From Hippopus hippopus (lineage: Eukaryota; Mollusca; Bivalvia; Cardiida; Cardiidae), in assembly GCA_946811185.2 (NCBI GenBank), contig OX328104.1, forward strand, positions 18,235,352-18,299,351: a stretch of 64,000 nt of DNA. The letters run 5' to 3'. The position numbers and the translations under genes were made by a program. Positions 62,252-64,000 of the stretch are shown piece by piece (position 1 is the first letter of the stretch; each line of letters opens with the position of its first letter). A model generated the notes under the pieces. It was given only the letters and a program-made list of their open reading frames with translations. It was not told where the DNA came from and did no database searches.

Positions 62252-62350
62252 CTTTATAAAGTCAACAAGCTTGTTATAAATATGGGCACCTTTAGGCAGG
62301 AAGAAGCAACTCCCTGGACTAAGCTCATGGAAAAAGAACAGTTCTTGTTC
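62252..62350 (-). CDS. TARS1: TARS1 exon: start of visible catalytic core
   Basis: 33 codons, phase 0. The acceptor ACAG lies just above 62350 on the minus strand and the donor is GTTTGTG. It encodes [17 protein letters not shown] and [16 protein letters not shown], the entry to the class II catalytic domain and close to the animal TARS1 sequence ([20 protein letters not shown]). Confidence 0.96.
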
Positions 62351-62604
62351 CTGTAATAGTCAAATATTTTTATCAGAAAAATCTTACAATACATGAATCA
62401 GATTATCTTCAATCAACCTTTAAAGACATTGTATTCACAAAGCCATGATTTAGATAGATTACCTGATTTATTGAACCTACACATACAATTAGAAAAATGG
62501 TCTTCCCTTTTCCACAAATTTTTTCTACTGGTTCTGGTCTGTGTTGCTGATATTTCAACCTTTGCATTTCTACCCTGAAAAGGCTTTTGAAAACAATGTG
62601 GAAC

Positions 62605-64000
62605 AAGAGCGGCAAATTGTCACAAGATACGCCCGTCCCACCACCAGTTGTCGAGGGGGGATAATAATCGTAAAGTAGTGCAGCAGAAATCATGTAAGTG
62701 ATTGAAATAGGCATGAATGTCTCCTCTAATGTTAAGGAAACATGCATATAAAGTTTCAGGTCAATCCAACATGAAAAGACAAAGTTATATTGTAGAGAAG
62801 CATGAAAAGCTGTAAAAAAAAAAATTAATAGGGAATAATTCCAAAAGGGCATTAAGTAAGGTTACGGCTCCAGTGCATTGCATTTTTGGTAACTGCAACA
62901 AACATGTTTACCAAGTCCCAAGTCAATTTGACTTGAGGTGACAAAGTTCCGTTCCGAACAAGCAAGAAATACTGTAAAAATGAAGATCAAAGTGGAATTA
63001 CTCAAAATCGGCGCTAGGTAGAGTTATTGTTCTTGTGCACTGTACTCCGTAATATTGCAACAAACATGCATACCAAGTTTGAAGTCGTTCTGACTAAAAA
63101 TGACAAAGTTATATTCCGGACAAGCACTAAATGCTGTAAAAATGATGATCAAAGGGAAATAACTCAAAGACAGCACAAGGTAGAGTTACAATTCTTGCGC
63201 AATGCACTTCCAAATATTGCAACAAATAAGCATATCATATTTCAAGTCATTCCTACTTAAGATGAGAAAGTTATGCTCCCGACAAGCAAGAAATGCTATA
63301 AAAATGAATATCTAAGGGGGAATAATTCAAAATTCGTGTTATGAAGAGTTATTGTTCTTGTGCACTGCACTCCGTAATTTTTCAACAAACATGCATACCA
63401 AATTTGAAGTTGTTCAGACTAAAAATGACAACGTTATATTCTGGACAAGCAGAAAATGCTGTAAAAATGACGATCAAAGGGAAATAACTCAAAGACAGCA
63501 CCAGGTAGAGTTATGGTTCTTTCGCACTGCACTCCATATTATTGCAACAAACACAAATGCCAAGTTTCAAGTCAATCGGACTGGAGATGACAAAGTTATG
63601 CTCCGGACAAGCAGAAAATGCTGTAAAAATGACGATCAAAGGGAAATAACTCAAAGACAGCACTAGGTAGTTATGGTTCTTTTGCACTGCACTCCATATT
63701 ATTGCAACAAACACAAATGCCAAGTTTCAAGTCAATTGGACAGGAGATGACAAAGTTATGCTCCAGACAAGCAGAAAATGCTGTAAAAATGACGATCAAA
63801 GGGAAATAACTCAAAGACAGCATGAGGTAGAGTTATGGTTCTTTCGCACTGCACTCCGTATTATTGCAACAAACACAAATGCCAGGTTTCAAGTCAATCG
63901 GACAAGAGATGACAAAGTTATGCTCCGGACAAAGAACTTGATGCCACCCGGACGCCCACCCGCCCGTACGCCATGGGTGATCCCATAATACGTCCTGTCT
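62605..64000 (-). repeat. Tandem-unit array, ~162-bp units, running to near the window edge
   Basis: It begins GAACAAGAGCGGCAAATTGT and ACGCCCGTCCCACCACC. TGTAAAAATGACGATCAAAG or a variant recurs near 62973, 63136, 63298, 63461, 63623 and 63783 (spacing 160-163). It ends with CCCGTACGCCATGGGTGATC near 63970-63985. Units encode no plausible protein. It probably lies in the next TARS1 intron. Confidence 0.85.

Larger units (their letters stand above)
42493..62350 (-). other. TARS1: Threonyl-tRNA synthetase locus, 3' part (eleven exons)
   Basis: Class II aminoacyl-tRNA synthetase that charges tRNA-Thr with threonine in the cytosol. Eleven exons are visible on the minus strand, all with GT/AG ends and mutually consistent phases. 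In protein order they give [20 protein letters not shown]; the motif 1 region ([25 protein letters not shown]); MNCPGHC; motif 2 with [19 protein letters not shown] and QQDDAHIF; the [10 protein letters not shown] and GDGAFYGPK segments; [17 protein letters not shown] (motif 3); then the C-terminal anticodon-binding domain ending AEEQF. The three zinc ligands known in bacterial ThrRS have visible equivalents: Cys of NCPGHC, His of DDAHIF and His of IIHRA. The N-terminal TGS and editing domains would lie to the right of the window. The cytosolic paralogue is favoured over the mitochondrial one because the fit is closest to TARS1, but TARS3 cannot be excluded. Confidence 0.95.

Noticed and set aside
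62605..63985. Satellite DNA or CRISPR-like array
   Set aside because: The unit is ~162 bp with diverged copies, no short repeat with unique spacers, and transposon-like ends. The host is eukaryotic.

Overview
This is a eukaryotic, AT-rich, repeat-laden window. It carries the 3' parts of two single-copy host genes in a convergent (tail-to-tail) arrangement, about 35 kb apart. Both genes have small exons with canonical GT/AG junctions inside kilobase-scale introns. The repeats are tRNA-headed SINEs with a tail resembling the Meta domain, elements with ~145-175 bp internal tandem units like the pearl/CvA type described in bivalves, and many short foldback DNA elements. Together they suggest a bivalve mollusc, probably a heterodont; this is an inference from repeat style. 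No bacterial-style operons, CRISPR arrays or intact tRNA genes are present.

Layout. 1-7.7 kb, plus strand: a transposase relic at 1-260, then the last four coding exons of MED27 (Mediator subunit 27; 1118-1222, 3854-3895, 5183-5260, 7575-7709). 7.7-42.4 kb: a long interval in which I recognise no host exon. It is built almost entirely from transposable elements, many nested in one another, including a frameshifted mariner with intact terminal inverted repeats (21598-22936). 42.4-62.4 kb, minus strand: eleven exons of threonyl-tRNA synthetase (TARS1), from within the catalytic core to the stop codon at 42493. All splice phases fit. The N-terminal TGS and editing domains must lie beyond the right edge. 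62.6-64.0 kb: a tandem array of a ~162 bp unit.

The dominant structure is a ~229 bp element bounded by TTAA. Its centre is a near-perfect palindrome (about 33-nt arms around one base, core GCTGGTWACCAGC). I count at least 40 full or partial copies in both orientations, in the introns of both genes and between them. Several neighbours share a single TTAA, which suggests insertion into the terminal TTAA of an earlier copy. SINEs and the mariner have in turn inserted into these copies, giving a readable order of insertion events. The family behaves like a TTAA-targeting (piggyBac-like, alternatively Kolobok-like) MITE. Most short open reading frames in the window are translations of this palindrome and not genes.
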